Of a DNA stretch of 64,000 bases, positions 23,861 to 35,701 are shown one piece after another. A program made the position numbers and the translations under genes. The stretch is from Theropithecus gelada (Eukaryota; Chordata; Mammalia; Primates; Cercopithecidae), in NCBI RefSeq assembly GCF_003255815.1, contig NC_037680.1, positions 7,747,930 to 7,811,929 of the forward strand. The letters run 5' to 3'. The first letter of the stretch is position 1, and each line of letters starts with the position of its first letter. Under the pieces are notes generated by a model, which made no database searches, was not told the DNA's origin, and saw nothing but the letters and a program-made list of their open reading frames with translations.

Positions 23861-23958
23861 CCATTGTTAAGGATATACAAAATAGCAAGTATTAAATTTG
23901 ATGACTTTCTTCATAGAATAGATGTAGAATATTTTGTTTGAATGCTGTTTAATTCAGA

Positions 23959-24065
23959 TTAATATACACACATGCATACATTTATGCATGTGTATATATT
24001 AATACACATTATATGTGCATATGTATATATACACACACACAAACACACATGTATGTACACACATC
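23959..24065. repeat. CA/TA simple-sequence patch with a small hairpin
   Basis: Near-complementary arms (aatatacacacatgcataca and tatgcatgtgtatatatta) are followed by alternating TA and CA tracts to 24065. Confidence 0.75.
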
Positions 24066-25439
24066 TACTATACCACTATTAACTTTTAGGATAAAAATGT
24101 CAAAATGTGAAATTTTTTTATTTTGATATTTTTTCTTTGTATGATTGGCACATAAAAGGACTAAACCTATACTCTACGCATGTCTCAGAAAATAAGTACC
24201 ATAGAGTCTCAGTATTTGAAAAACTCTTAAAGTTTATCCAGATGAAATTTCTACTGAATCTGAGAATTTGCTCCACTACATAACACTATAATCCACACTA
24301 TATTGACAGATCGTCACCACCTATTTGCTTGAATATTTAGGGTGAGGAGCTGTGGCCTTTCGAAGAAGAAACTTTTAGGGTAATTTCTGTATCATAGGTG
24401 CTTTGTAACTCTAAAGGGTGAAACTGAAACCAGTTTGAGTGTCACTGGGTAACACATTTCAGTTCATAATTCAAAAGTCATCTATATTGACTCTTCCTCA
24501 ATATAGAAAAGACTGTTTCACCTAAAATAAAACCAGGATATAAAAAATGACTGAATATTTGTTTTAAGACAATAAAAGGAATTTTTCATGGTGTGTGTAG
24601 TCTTTAAACAGAGGCAGGTAGAGAAGATGAAAGGAAGAGGATTCTAGAGACTAGATTCTAAATTAGCAATATGGTGACTATGGCAATGATAAAATCATGT
24701 CAGTCTGTAAAAATACAAAATAAACAATTACCCCCTCTGAAGAAAATACTAATTTGTACATGTGTTAGGAAAAAAGATTAATATATGAAGAAAATACTTT
24801 ATAGAGGAGGACTTTTTTTGAAATAAAATCCATTGTAAAGGGATTTCTTCTTTAGACTACCACGGAGCAACAGAGATTAAAAAATACCCACCTTTATGAA
24901 ATCAAACATTATAGAAAATACACAAGACAATGGTTTTTAAGGTAGTAGACGTCAAAATATGGATGACAGTGATCCCTGCAAGGTGGGAAACAAATGAAGT
25001 GAGCCTTATGATTACCTAACTTAGCACCTGAGAAGTTCTTAGAACATGACACATGATGAGGTACCCAGGTGGAGCCTGGTGGTCGCCATAAGACCATGAG
25101 ATAAAGCCGAGAGCCCAGGAAGGCCAAGATGACAAGAGTAAGCAGGGCAGAGTAACAGGAGAGAGCTACACATAGAATTCTGGAGAAATGTACAGAGTAA
25201 CCGCAAGTCTTAAGGCAAAGACTTACCAGTGCGGTCGTGAAGAAACTAACTAAGGGAGAGGAAATAACCATCTAAAAGAATTGGAAAAAAATCTAGTGCT
25301 GACATAAAGTTATGAATAATTCTGTTTTTATTAGCCATAATAAAATACAATTCAAGAAGCATTGGGTAAAGTAATGATAAGGATTCTGCCTTAGTATTGA
25401 GTGAAAAATGAGTTTTAGGCAACATGCTGCTCTGGTTCC
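24066..25439. other. Unassigned sequence, no gene recognised
   Basis: A 120-codon minus-strand open frame (24909-25271) has no recognisable domain. The right part (from about 25180) may already be 5' sequence of the HAL1/L1M relic that follows. Confidence 0.4.
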
Positions 25440-25848
25440 ACCTAACAAATTTTAGCAGCAAGGCAAAGAAGATCAAACTGCTACCCAGCAATTAACTGTA
25501 TCATAGAATGGAGCTCAAAATTATGTGTAGAAATGCAAAAATTTCCAGAAGCCAATAAGATAAAGTTCAAAATGCCTGGTATCCAGTTAAAAAGTATGAG
25601 TCGAAATGAGAAAAACCCAGAATCATAAAGACAACAGCGACAGCAAAAGACTTGAACAAGTCCAGTGTGGCGAGGACATGAGTTTAAGACATATATGAGG
25701 CACTCCTGGATGGCAACCGGACAGCTGTAGAGATTTGTGCTGCCTCTTATCTCTAAGCTACTTTTAAACTGATTTTTTGGCTATTTGCCTACTATGTTTA
25801 AACAATGAGACTGGTTTTTCTTGGCAGGTTTTCTCAGATACTTTTTGG

Positions 25849-25863
25849 GATCGGAACAATTCT
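25849..25863. repeat. Left target-site duplication of AluY
   Basis: gatcggaacaattct matches gatctgaacaattct at 26160-26174 at 14 of 15 positions. Confidence 0.93.
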
Positions 25864-26159
25864 TTATTTATTTATTTATTTTGAAACAATAGTCTCACTC
25901 TGTTGTCCAGGCTGGAGTACAGTGGCACGATCTTGGCCCACTGCAAGCTCCACCTCTTGGGTTCACGCCATTCTCCTGCCTCAGATTCCCGAGTAGCTGG
26001 GACTACAGGCACCCACCACCACTCCCGGCTTTTTGTATTTTTAGTAGAGACAGGGGTTTCACTGTGTTAACAGGGATGGTCTCTATCTGACCTCGTGATC
26101 CGCCCGCCTCGGCCTCCCAAAATGCTGCGATTACAGGTGTGAGCCACCATGCCCAGCCA
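25864..26159 (-). mobile_element. AluY, antisense
   Basis: Full dimer in antisense, starting after a TTTA-rich tail. AluY-like stretches are gggttcacgccattctcctg, gtagctgggactacaggcac and gacctcgtgatccgcccgcc. The 15 bp TSD shows insertion into the HAL1 relic. Confidence 0.93.
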
Positions 26160-26174
26160 GATCTGAACAATTCT
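26160..26174. repeat. Right target-site duplication of AluY
   Basis: Partner of 25849-25863 with one mismatch. Confidence 0.93.
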
Positions 26175-27259
26175 AGAGTTAAAATCTAAATTACTTGAAC
26201 TTTTAAAAAGTACTGATTGTGATGAACAGCACATTAGATATTACAGAAGAAAAGTTTCAGGAACTTGAATACATAGCAATAGAAAATATCCAAAATAAAA
26301 CACAAAAAGGAAGAAGACAGGAAAAAATAGTAAACACAACTTCTGGAGCCAATGAAAAACTTGAAGCTGGTAAATATGTAATTAAAGTCCAAGGAGAAAA
26401 GGGGACAGAATAATATTTAAAGAAAAAGAGTCATCCTTTCTTCAAATTTGATGAAGGCTCTAAATCTACAGATCCAAGAATGCCAATTAACCCAAAGCAC
26501 ATGAAATATGAAGATACTTCTCCATAGTGCATTATAATCTAGAGAGGAGACAAATACAACATGCAGAAAAATGCAAATTAAGGACTGAGAAAGTTTATTT
26601 TTGGACACAATTCAAAAAACAGGCAGAAAACAGTACAGCAATATCTTTAAAGTATTCAAATGTCAACCTAAAATTCTTTAAAGAAAAAATATTTTTTTCA
26701 AAAATGAGGGAATAATAAAGATGGTTTGAGAGCTACAAAACTGAAAGAACTCGTCAATAGTAGGCCTAAACTACAATATGTAAAGAAGTCCACGGGGCAG
26801 CAGGAAAATTAAGTAGAACAGAAATCCTGCATCAACAAAATGGAAAGCAGAGCCCTGGAAATGGTAGCTACAAAAATAAATATAAATGCATGGTTTTATC
26901 ATTTAACATGCTTAAAAGCAAAGTGACTTTTAAAGCAAAAATAGAAAAGTGTACTCTGAAATTGATGACATATGTAGAGATTCAATTTAAAAAAGGGATT
27001 AAAGTGCATGCTGCTTATAAAAAGCCCAATTAAATATACGTAGGGGAAAAATAAAAGGATGACAAAATATATATCATCCAAATTCTAACCAAAAGAGTAG
27101 CTACAGTAATATTAGATAAGGTAGACTTGATATTAAAGAGGATTACCAGGGAGAGAGACAATCATTTCATAATATAAAGTTAAATGTATGTACTTAACAA
27201 AAGATATAATTTCTGGTAGTTACCCACAAGAAATGAAAGCACATGGTAACAGTAAGATA

Positions 27260-27276
27260 CTGGTCAGTATCTTTTC
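27260..27276. repeat. Left target-site duplication of second L1
   Basis: ctggtcagtatcttttc matches ctgatctgtatcttttc at 31648-31664 at 15 of 17 positions. Confidence 0.85.
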
Positions 27277-27492
27277 TTTTCTTTTCTTTTTTTATTATAC
27301 TTTAAGTTCTAGGGTACATGTGCACAATATGCAGGTTTGTTACATATGTATACATGTGCCATGTTGGTGTGCTGCACCCATTAACACGTCATTTACATTA
27401 GGTATATCTCCTAATGCTATCCCTCCCCCCACTCCCCACAATAGGATCCATTGTGTGATGATCCCCTTCCTGTGTTCAAGTGACCTCATTGT

Positions 27493-30088
27493 TCAGTTCC
27501 CGCCTATGAGTGAGAACATGCAGTGTTTGGTTTTCTGTTCTTGTGATAGTGTGCTGACAATGATGGTTTCCAGCTGCATCCATGTCTCTACAAAGAACAC
27601 GAACTCATCCCTTTTTATAGCTGCATAGTATTCCATGGTGTATATGTGCCACATTTTCTTAATCCAGTCTGTCACTGATAGACATTTGGGTGGATTCCAA
27701 GTCTTTGCTATTGTGAATAGTGCTGCAATAAACATACATGTGCATGTGTCTTTATAGCAACATGACTTATAATCCTTTGAGTATATCCCCAGTAATGGGA
27801 TGGCTGAGTCAAATGGTATTTCTAGCTCTAGATCCTTGAGGAATCGCCACACTGTCGTCCACAATGGCTGAACTAGTTTACAGTCCCACCAACAGTGTAA
27901 AAGTGTTCCTATTTCTCCACATCCCATCCAGCACCTGTTGTTTCCTGATTATTTAATGATTGCCATTCTAACTGGTGTGAGATGGTATCTCATCGTGACT
28001 TTGATTTCCATTTATCTGATGGCCAGTGATGATGAGCATTTTTTCATGTGTCTGTTGACCGTACGAATGTCTTTGAGAACTGTTCAAATCCTTTGCCCAC
28101 TTTTTCATGGGGTTGTTTTTTTCTTGTAAATTTGATTGAGATATTTATAGGTTCTGGATATTAGCCCTTTGTCAGATGAGTACATTGCAAAAATTTTCTC
28201 CCAATGTGGGGTCTTTTTTGGTTCCACCTGAACTTTAAAGCAGTTTTTTCCAGTTCTGTGAAGAAAGTCGTTGGTTGCTTAATGGGGATGGCATTGAATC
28301 TATAAATTACCTTGGGCAGTATGGCCATTTTCACAATATTGATTCTTCCTATCCATGAGCATGGTATGTTCTTCCATTTGTTTGTGTCCTCTTTTATTTC
28401 ACTGAGCAGTGGTTTGTAGTTCTCCTTGAAGAGATCTTTACATCCCTTGTAGGCTGGATTCCTAGGTATTTTATTCTCTTTGAAGCAATTGTGAATGGGA
28501 GTTCATTCCTGATTTGGCTCTCTGTTTGTCTGTTACTGGTGTATAAGAATACTTGTGATTTTTGCACATTGATTTTGTATCCTGAGACATTGCTGAAGCT
28601 GCTTATCAGCTTAAGGAGATTTTGGGCTGAGATGATGGGGTTTTCTAAATATACAATCATGTCATCTGCAAAGAGGGACAATTTGACTTCTTCTTTTCCT
28701 AACTGAATACCCTTGATGTCTTTCTCTTGCCTGATTGCCCTAGCCAGAACTTCCAACACTATGTTGAATAGGAGTGGTGAGAGAGGGCATCCCTGTCTTG
28801 TGCCAGTTTTCAAAGGGAATGCTTCCAGTTTTTGCCCGTTCAGTATAATATTGGCTGTGGGTTTGTCATAAATAGCTCTTATTATTTTGAGATACATTCC
28901 ATCAGTACTGAATTAATTGAGCGTTTTTAGCATGAAGGGCTGTTGAATTTTGTCAAAGGCCTTTTCTGCATCTACTGAGATAATCATGTGGTTTTTGTCT
29001 TTGGTTCTGTTTATATACTGGATTACGTTTATTGATTTGTGTATGTTGAACCAGCCTTGCATCCCAGGGATGAAGCCCACTTGATCATGGTGGATAAGCT
29101 TTTCGATGTGCTTCTGGATTTGGTTTGCCAGTATTCTATTGAGGATTTTTGCATTGATGTTCATCAGGGATATTGGTCTAAAATTCTCTTTTTTTGTTGT
29201 GTCTCTGCCAGGCTTTGATATCAGGATGATGTTGGCCTCATAAAATGAGTTAGGGAGGATTCCCTCTTTTTCTATTGATTGGAATAGTTTCAGAAGGAAT
29301 GGTACCAGCTCCTCCTTGTACCTCTGGTAGAATTCGGCTGTGAATCAGTCTGTTCTGGACTTCTTTTAGTTGGTAGGCTATTAATTATTTTCTCAATTTC
29401 AGAATCTGCTATTGGTCTATTCAGGGATTCAACTTCTTCCTGGTTTAGTCTTGGGAGAGTGTAAGTGTCCAGGAATTTATCCATTTCTTCTAGGTTTTCT
29501 AGTTTATTTGCATAGAGGTGTTTATAGTATTCTCTGACGGTAGTTTGCATTTCTGTGGGATCAGTGGTGATATCCCCTTTTCATTTTTTATTGTGTCTAT
29601 TTGATTCTTCTCTCTTCTCTTCTTTATTAGTCTTGCTAGCGGTCTGCCCATTTTGTTGATATTTTCAAACAGCCAGCTCCTGGATTCATTGATTTTTTTG
29701 GAGGATTTTTTGTGTCTCTGTCTCCTTCAGTTCTGCTCTGATCTTAGTTATTTCTTGCCTTCTGCTAGCTTTTGAATTTATTTGCTCTTGCTTCCCTAGT
29801 TCTTTTAATTTTGATGTTAGAATGTCAATTTTAGATCTTTCCAGCTTTCTCTTGTGCGCATTTAGTGCTATTTTTCCCTCTACACACTGCTTTAAATGTG
29901 TCCCAGAGATTCTGGTATGTTGTATCTTTGTTCTCATTGGTTTCAAAGAACATCTTTATTTCTGCTTTCATTTTGTTATGTACCCAGTTGTCATTCAGGA
30001 GTAGGTTGTTCCGTTTCCATGTAGTTAAGTGGTTTTAATTGAGTTTCTTATTCCTGAGTTCTAATACGATTGCACTGTTATCTGAGAG
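27493..30088 (-). pseudogene. L1 ORF2 pseudogene, endonuclease mostly deleted
   Basis: The stop is at 27493-27495, after the normal C-terminus (FSLIGGN). Readable parts in protein order are 29686-29946 (linker, SKLKELGKQEQ), 29290-29550, 28913-29164 (fingers, DQVGFIPGMQGWFNI then AEKAFDKI) and 28394-28897. The last is the palm, with GTRQGCPLSPLLFNIVLEVL and FADDMIVYLE. The piece at 27493-27927 includes the CWWDCK zinc-knuckle side and FTIAKTWNPP. The catalytic FADD is preserved in text, but the endonuclease N-terminus and part of the region after the palm are gone, with several stops. Confidence 0.92.
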
Positions 30089-30613
30089 ACACAGATCCAA
30101 CTTGGTTCCATTTTCCCCGTCACTTTCAGGCACACCAATCACACGTAGATTTGGTCTTTTCACATAATCCCATATTTCTTGGAGGTTTTGTTCTTTTACT
30201 CTTTTTTATCTATACTTCTCTTCTCACTTCATTTCATTCATTTGATCTTCAATCGCTGATACTCTTTCTTCCAGTTGATCTAGTCGGTTACTGAAGCTTG
30301 TGCATTTGTCACATAGTTCTCATATTACGGTTTTCATGTCTATCAGTTCTTTTAAGGTCTTCTCTGCATTGACTATTCTAGTTATCCATTCATCCATTCT
30401 TTTTTCAAGGTTTTTAGTTTCTTTGCACTGGTTACGTAGTTCCTCCTTTAGCTCTGAGAAGTTTGATCGACTGAAGCCTTCTTCTCTCACCTTGTCAAAG
30501 TCATTCTCCATCCAACTTTGTTCCATTGCTGGTGATGAGCTGTGTTCCTTTGGAGGGGGAGATGCGCTCTGATTTTTTAAATTTCCAGCTTTTCTGTACT
30601 GCTTTTTCCCCAT
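30089..30613 (-). pseudogene. L1 ORF1 pseudogene, N-terminal half
   Basis: The start is at 30613 (MGKKQYRKAGNLKNQSASPP). An uninterrupted 97-codon stretch to 30320 contains the N-terminal region and the start of the coiled coil (KEELRNQCKETKNLEKRMDE). The frame stops there. The central text up to GVPESD is still recognisable to about 30110. The RNA-recognition C-terminal half was removed by the 1.2 kb deletion, which fuses this remnant to ORF2 sequence. Confidence 0.88.
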
Positions 30614-31647
30614 CTTTGTGATTTTATCTGCCTTTGGTCTTTGATGATGGTGACGTACTGATTGGGTTTTGGTGTGAGTGTCCTTCCTGTTTGTTAGTTT
30701 TCCTTCTAAGAGTCAAGACCCTCAGCTGTAGGTCTGTTGGAGTTTGCTTGAGGTCCACTCCAGACCCTGTTTGCCTGGGTATCAGCAGTGGAAGCTACAG
30801 AAGATAGAATATTGCTGAACAGTGAGTGTTGCTGTGTGATTCTTGCTCTGGAAGTTTCGTCTCAGGGGTGTACCCTGCCGTGTGAGGTGTGAAGTGTCTG
30901 TCTGCATCTAGTGGGGGATGTCTCCCAGTTAGGCTGCTCAGGGGTCATGGACCCACTTGAGCAGGCAGTCTGTCTGTTCTCAGATCTCAACCTCCATGCT
31001 GGGAGATCCACTACTCTCTTCAAAGCTGTCAGACAGGGGCATTTACCTCTACTGAGGTTTCTGCTGCTTTTTGTTTAGCTATGCCCTGTCCCCAGAGGAG
31101 GAGTCTACAGATGCAGGCTGTCCTCCTTGAGCTGTGGTGGGCTCCACCCAATTCGAGCTTCCAGGGGGCTTTGCTTACCTACTTAAGCCTCAGCAATGGT
31201 GGGTGCCCTTCCCCCAGCCTCTCTGCCACCTTGTAGTTAGATCTCAGACTGCTGTGCTAGCATTGAGGAAGGCTCTGTGGGCATGGGACTCTGGGCCAGG
31301 TATGGGATATAATCTCCTGGTGTGCCGTTTGCTAAGACCCTTTGATAAAATGCAGTATTAGAGTGGGAGTTACCTGATTTTCCAGGTGTTGTGTGTCTCA
31401 ATTTTGTTTGGCTAAGAAAAGGAATTCCCTTCCCCCTTGCACTTCCCAGGTGAGGCGATGCCTCGCCCTGCTTCAGCTCTGCCTGGTCAGGCTGCACCCG
31501 TGGACCAGTGCCTACTGTCTGACATGCCCCAGTGAGATGAACCTGGTACCTCAGTTGAAAATGCAGAAATCACCCATCTTCTATGTCGCTCATGCTGGGA
31601 GCTGGAAGCTGGAGCTGTTCCTATTCAGTCATCTTGGGTGCGCCCCC
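30614..31647 (-). promoter_or_regulatory. L1 5'UTR, near complete (relic sense and antisense promoters)
   Basis: About 1.03 kb of L1PA 5'UTR is continuous from ORF1 to the outer end. In L1PA the outer end holds a YY1-guided internal promoter, and the inner 400-600 bp an antisense promoter. The outer motif here reads CAAGATGAC instead of CAAGATGGC, so the YY1 core is damaged. The antisense promoter, if active, would fire rightward on the plus strand from about 31100-31250. Confidence 0.7.
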
Positions 31648-31664
31648 CTGATCTGTATCTTTTC
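31648..31664. repeat. Right target-site duplication of second L1
   Basis: Partner of 27260-27276 with two mismatches in 17 bp. Confidence 0.85.
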
Positions 31665-31674
31665 ATGCAATTTT

Positions 31675-31890
31675 TTATTTTTTTTCTGGCTTTGGTAGCA
31701 GAGTACTTTTGGCTTCAGAGAATAAATTATTTATTTCTCTATAATTTTCTGGAAGAATTTGTTTAGAATTGTTACCAATTCTTATTTAGATGTTTAAAGT
31801 GATTTACCAGTCAAGCTATTTGAGTCAGGATTTGTTGGGTTTTTTTTGTTTTTAAGAATTGTAAGTGAAAACTTCAATTTGTAAAAGAAC
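31675..31890 (-). mobile_element. Ancient L1M ORF2 scrap
   Basis: Antisense L1M text: ggctttggtagcagagtact, ggcttcagagaataaattat, attttctggaagaatttgtt and ttaccagtcaagctatttga. Confidence 0.65.
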
Positions 31891-33809
31891 AATGTCCAGT
31901 AGGAAAGTACAGCTATTTAAATCGACTTGGAACCTTTGAGTTTTACAGAGGTCTGCTGATTCTCTTTCCCATTTTTCCTACATGTTCAAACAGAATGTTG
32001 CTGTATTTAAAATGCTGGCTTATGCATTAAATGACAATAAAATATCTGGTGCTTATATTTCCATTAATATAGTTGAGATAGGCTGTTATGTTAAAATTTT
32101 TTACAAAAACATAAAAATGAATTTATAGAAAAAATAAGCTACCCATAAAAACATTTTCCTAAATAATGTCTTAGGTTTTAATAATTATTATAGAAATGAC
32201 AAAGATTAAAGCTTCATACCAGACAGATATAAGATGCAAAGAATGCTCTGCTGATATTTAATTGTAGGAAGGCTAGGGAATCCAGAAGTTCTCAGATTCT
32301 TGCCTGCCAATGACTTATGCTCTGTAGGGGTTTTATGGGAGAAACATAATCAAGGAACACCAGTAGAGGGGATTCAGAATTCATTGTCATTAATAGTTGG
32401 CCTAGTTTGCAATTTGCTATTGCCATCCTAAAAAACATTGCCGTGGATCCATGACAGAATAAGTGAGCCTCTTATTTCCCTTTTGTATTTGAAGATAACT
32501 GAAACCAGTTCAAATGACTATAGACAGAGTGCTAAGAACAGCCCTGAATCCACATATTAATCCAATCCATATGGAACAAGGAAAGAGATAAATTACTTGG
32601 CCTATGAATGTTCCTTCTTGCTGTAGAAAAATATCTACAGCTAAAGATATTACTGGGGTATTGATTGTTTGAATTGTTAACCATTTACTAGATGGTGCTA
32701 TAGCAACAAACAGCCTCAAAAATCTCAATGATTTACCACAATAGAGCTTTACTCCTCATTCATGATATGTATTAATTGCTGATCATCTATGACTCTATTA
32801 CAGGCTGAAGTAGCATGTATCAATCTTAAATTTGAAACTGAGGGCAATGATACAAAATCCAGGGCAAATGAAAGAGACTGGGTTTGGAATCTCAATGGAT
32901 GGTTTAGAAGAGGTGCTCAGAGAACAAAGCAAGATAAGGAGAGCATAAAAATATGTTACAATAATTAAAATGATAGGATTGGCACTCAGAATTTACAGGG
33001 ATCCGCAGATGGCAGAAATGTGACCACATCCATACCTTAATATCAAAAAAATCAAATCGAAATATTCATGTGAGGATTTAGGGGAAAAAACAAAGCCTGA
33101 TTAAAATGGAAATGTACCCAGAAGAGCATCTCAGAATCTTGCATATGAATGTAATTCTAACATTTTTGTACATTTAGGGTTGTACTGCTCTCAAGAAACT
33201 ATGCCTTTATTATAAGAAGGTTCAAGGTATAGTCTAATAAGAACTAGAAAGGGAAGAAGGGATGCTCCAGGAAATAGGATTCTCTGAATGTAGAAAATTA
33301 TGATATCATATGAAACTCAAAAATAGAAAATGTTTAATTACATTCCCTCCGAGGAATTGCCAACACAGTAGTCTTTTACTTCAACTGAAAGAGGATATAG
33401 TATTATAATAATAAAGATATTTTTATATAATTCTGTATTATGTACATAGACAACTAAAGATCTCATCAAGCATTCTGGAGAGCAAATTAAAATGTGCCCA
33501 TCAACTTCAGCATGCTAGTAAAAAGCAATTAATATATCATAGCCATGGGCCTTTGCCAAAATTAAATTTTTATGTGTTTAGAATTTTATCATCCTGACAG
33601 TTTAATAGCACAAACAAGACAAGTAAAATGTGGACTTTGTCCACGAACAATGTTATGTATTTTGTTTACATTAAAATATGTGGCTTTTTTCAGCTTAGTG
33701 GAAAAATAAGCAGAGAATGTCTTAACCATTTCTTGAATTTGCCCATTTTTGAACTACCTAAACTAATTTTTAAAGTCACTTCTTTACTGTCTCTGATTCA
33801 AAATAGATT
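31891..33809. other. Unassigned sequence, no gene recognised
   Basis: Mostly AT-rich. No named repeat or gene is supported. Short open frames (32510-32728, 33628-33822) look like chance. Confidence 0.4.
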
Positions 33810-33865
33810 GGATTTATATTAGAAAGGATTTATATTAGAAAAAAAGGATTTATATTAGAAAAAAA
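33810..33865. repeat. Three-copy 15 bp tandem repeat
   Basis: ggatttatattagaa occurs at 33810, 33826 and 33846, separated by A-runs of growing length. Confidence 0.93.
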
Positions 33866-33937
33866 TCTAGCACAAAGAAGGTCAGACTGTATGTAACCCC
33901 ACCTAAAAGGTTTTAATTACTAATGGATCAGAGAATC

Positions 33938-34405
33938 TCATTGTAAGATAACGTTTAACTTATGGACCCCCAAAATATCCTGCATGTTAATTGCTTCTGC
34001 TTTTTTTATGCCACTACTTTTCTTTGAACTGTGTCTCGCAATGACTGTCATGATGAAAATTAATGTATCTGTCCTTATCTCTATTAACCCGGGGAGTCTT
34101 TCCTTCCATGACTTATAGTTGTTTATTTTTGTATCCCCTGTATGTTGCACATTGCTGGGCACCTCATAATCATCCAGTTTCATTTTCTTAAACTGAATTG
34201 ATGGAATGAGAGTGATATCTAAGAATAAACAATTTAAAAGACCTCTATCTGGGTAGAAATGACTGCTCATTGACCCTTTGACTGATTGGGACTTTTGCAT
34301 CCATTTCACATTTGGAAGGGTAATGGCAAATCTATAATTACTCTGATCAATATCACACAGTTCCTGAAACCCTGCAGAAGTAGGGAGAGAGATCCTTATT
34401 GACAT
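33938..34405 (-). other. 155-codon open frame outside repeats, function unknown
   Basis: This is the longest open frame not explained by an L1. It begins MSIRISLPTSAGFQELCD and ends HKLNVILQ. I recognise no domain, signal peptide or membrane segment. Composition is ordinary, with no repeats. In 64 kb of AT-rich DNA read in six frames, roughly one frame this long is expected by chance. No promoter, splice pattern or polyadenylation signal that would support a gene was recognised. It is most likely non-coding; a decayed or orphan exon is the alternative. Confidence 0.12.
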
Positions 34406-35670
34406 ACTGTTTCTGTGAGCAGTTATGCTTCCTTTTCAGTTCTTCCTGGCTGCAGTGAGAAGACAATAAGTAAAAATCACATGGTGCTAGAAAGAGTATT
34501 TGGACACTTGGTTGTCTTGTTAATAAATAAGCTGTCTCCTGTAGAATTGTAACATTTTGTTGGCTACTTTATTGTTCATTTTAAGTGAATACATGGGTTA
34601 CAGGAGCATAATGCTGAAATAGTGAATTGAAATGGAGAAATGTTAGCCTACTTTGTGGATGGGACACCTCCGATTTAGAAGTTAGAAAATATTTCAAATA
34701 ATTGAATTTTGGAATTCATTTAATAATTTCTCCCCTTCTCTAAAAAAATAGCTGTTAGATAGCTTATCTCTATACTCATTTTGATAAATTTTTCACTTTA
34801 TTCAACTACAAATGGTCTTCATTTTTAAGAAATAGTATATTGATTATGTAGATAGATACTGTCTATGTTACATAATAGACATTTTCATGAACACTATAAT
34901 AATAAATCTGAAAATTAATATTATCTCCACTTAGATGTATAAGTGGAGGTATAAATATTCTAAATAAATAATTCAGGATCACGTAATTACAAGCCTAAGA
35001 GTCAAAAAGAGTTCAGTTGACTTACTTTCCTTTTTCCTCTATACTATATTATCTCTTTGAGAAGGGAATATTATGGAGATCAGGCAAATATCATATATAC
35101 ATGTGATTATTTAATTGATAAAGCAATTCATTACCAGCTTAGAACATGTCCTTTCTTCACACTCAAAAAAAAAAGGGAGTACTACTTATGCTTGTCAGAA
35201 TTAAATAAGCAAAGACCATATTAAAACCATTTTTTTCCAAGAAAATACACTGCAGGCCCTTGTCAAATCTATAATAGGGTAGATTTATATATGTGTTTTA
35301 TCCTGTTTTCAAAAATAAGCACAATAAATGGGCCATACACATAGCTATGTTTCCATCTGAATAAAAGTGTGTGGAAAATGGGATAAAAGGGAGTTCCAGG
35401 CATTCCTTTAATTATAAATTGAATTAAAAATTACTCAATTTGCCAGACATTGTCAAAAGTCTACATTGAAAACGCCACTGAGAAAAAAAATGATTTTTCC
35501 ATTTTCCTTTCAACCCAAAATTTGGACACTGTCCTTTGGGGTGGCCTGCCAAAACAAAAATAGTCTGTGTAGGATAATTTTTAAAATTCTCTATTTTTTA
35601 TTGAAGATTCTGATTTCCAGTTCCATTGAAAAGTATTGGGCTTCTTTTTCTACCAAAAGAGGAAAAAATA
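34406..35670. other. Unassigned AT-rich sequence
   Basis: No gene or confidently named repeat is visible. Confidence 0.4.

Positions 35671-35697
<27 letters not shown>
35671..35697. repeat. (TG)13 microsatellite
   Basis: Twenty-seven bases of pure TG alternation. Confidence 0.97.

Positions 35698-35701
<4 letters not shown>

Larger units (their letters stand above)
25440..27276 (+). mobile_element. HAL1/L1M ORF1 relic (split by Alu and L1)
   Basis: Sense sequence tracks an ancient L1M/HAL1 5' region and ORF1. Markers are gtagaaatgcaaaaatttcc, gttcaaaatgcctggtatcc, aggaacttgaatacatagca, taattaaagtccaaggagaa, gtcaacctaaaattctttaa and, further on, ctacagtaatattagataag. HAL1 is a half-L1 with ORF1 only; an ordinary L1M is the alternative. 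An open frame at 26219-26413 preserves ORF1-like charged, helical text. An AluY interrupts at 25864-26159, and an L1PA at 27277 cuts it off. Confidence 0.7.
27277..31647 (-). mobile_element. L1PA with full 5' end and two internal deletions
   Basis: Minus-strand L1 with its tail at 27277-27300 and its 5' end at 31647, reading GGGGGGCGCACCCAAGATGA, close to the L1PA start. Length is 4.37 kb instead of about 6.1 kb. About 0.55 kb of ORF2 is missing at about 28207, between ttttctccca and the gtctttttt region. About 1.2 kb is missing at about 30090, from the ORF2 endonuclease domain into ORF1. The 3'UTR wording (ttggtgtgctgcacccatta) suggests a younger L1PA grade than the copy at 5611. It lies between HAL1 sense sequence and L1M antisense sequence. 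Confidence 0.94.

Noticed and set aside
27493..29946. Open frames with reverse-transcriptase motifs as a possible retron, group II intron or defence RT
   Set aside because: Text and order (GTRQGCPLSPLLFN, FADDM, C-terminal KTWNPP) are L1 ORF2p, with 3'UTR, TSDs and 5'UTR around it.
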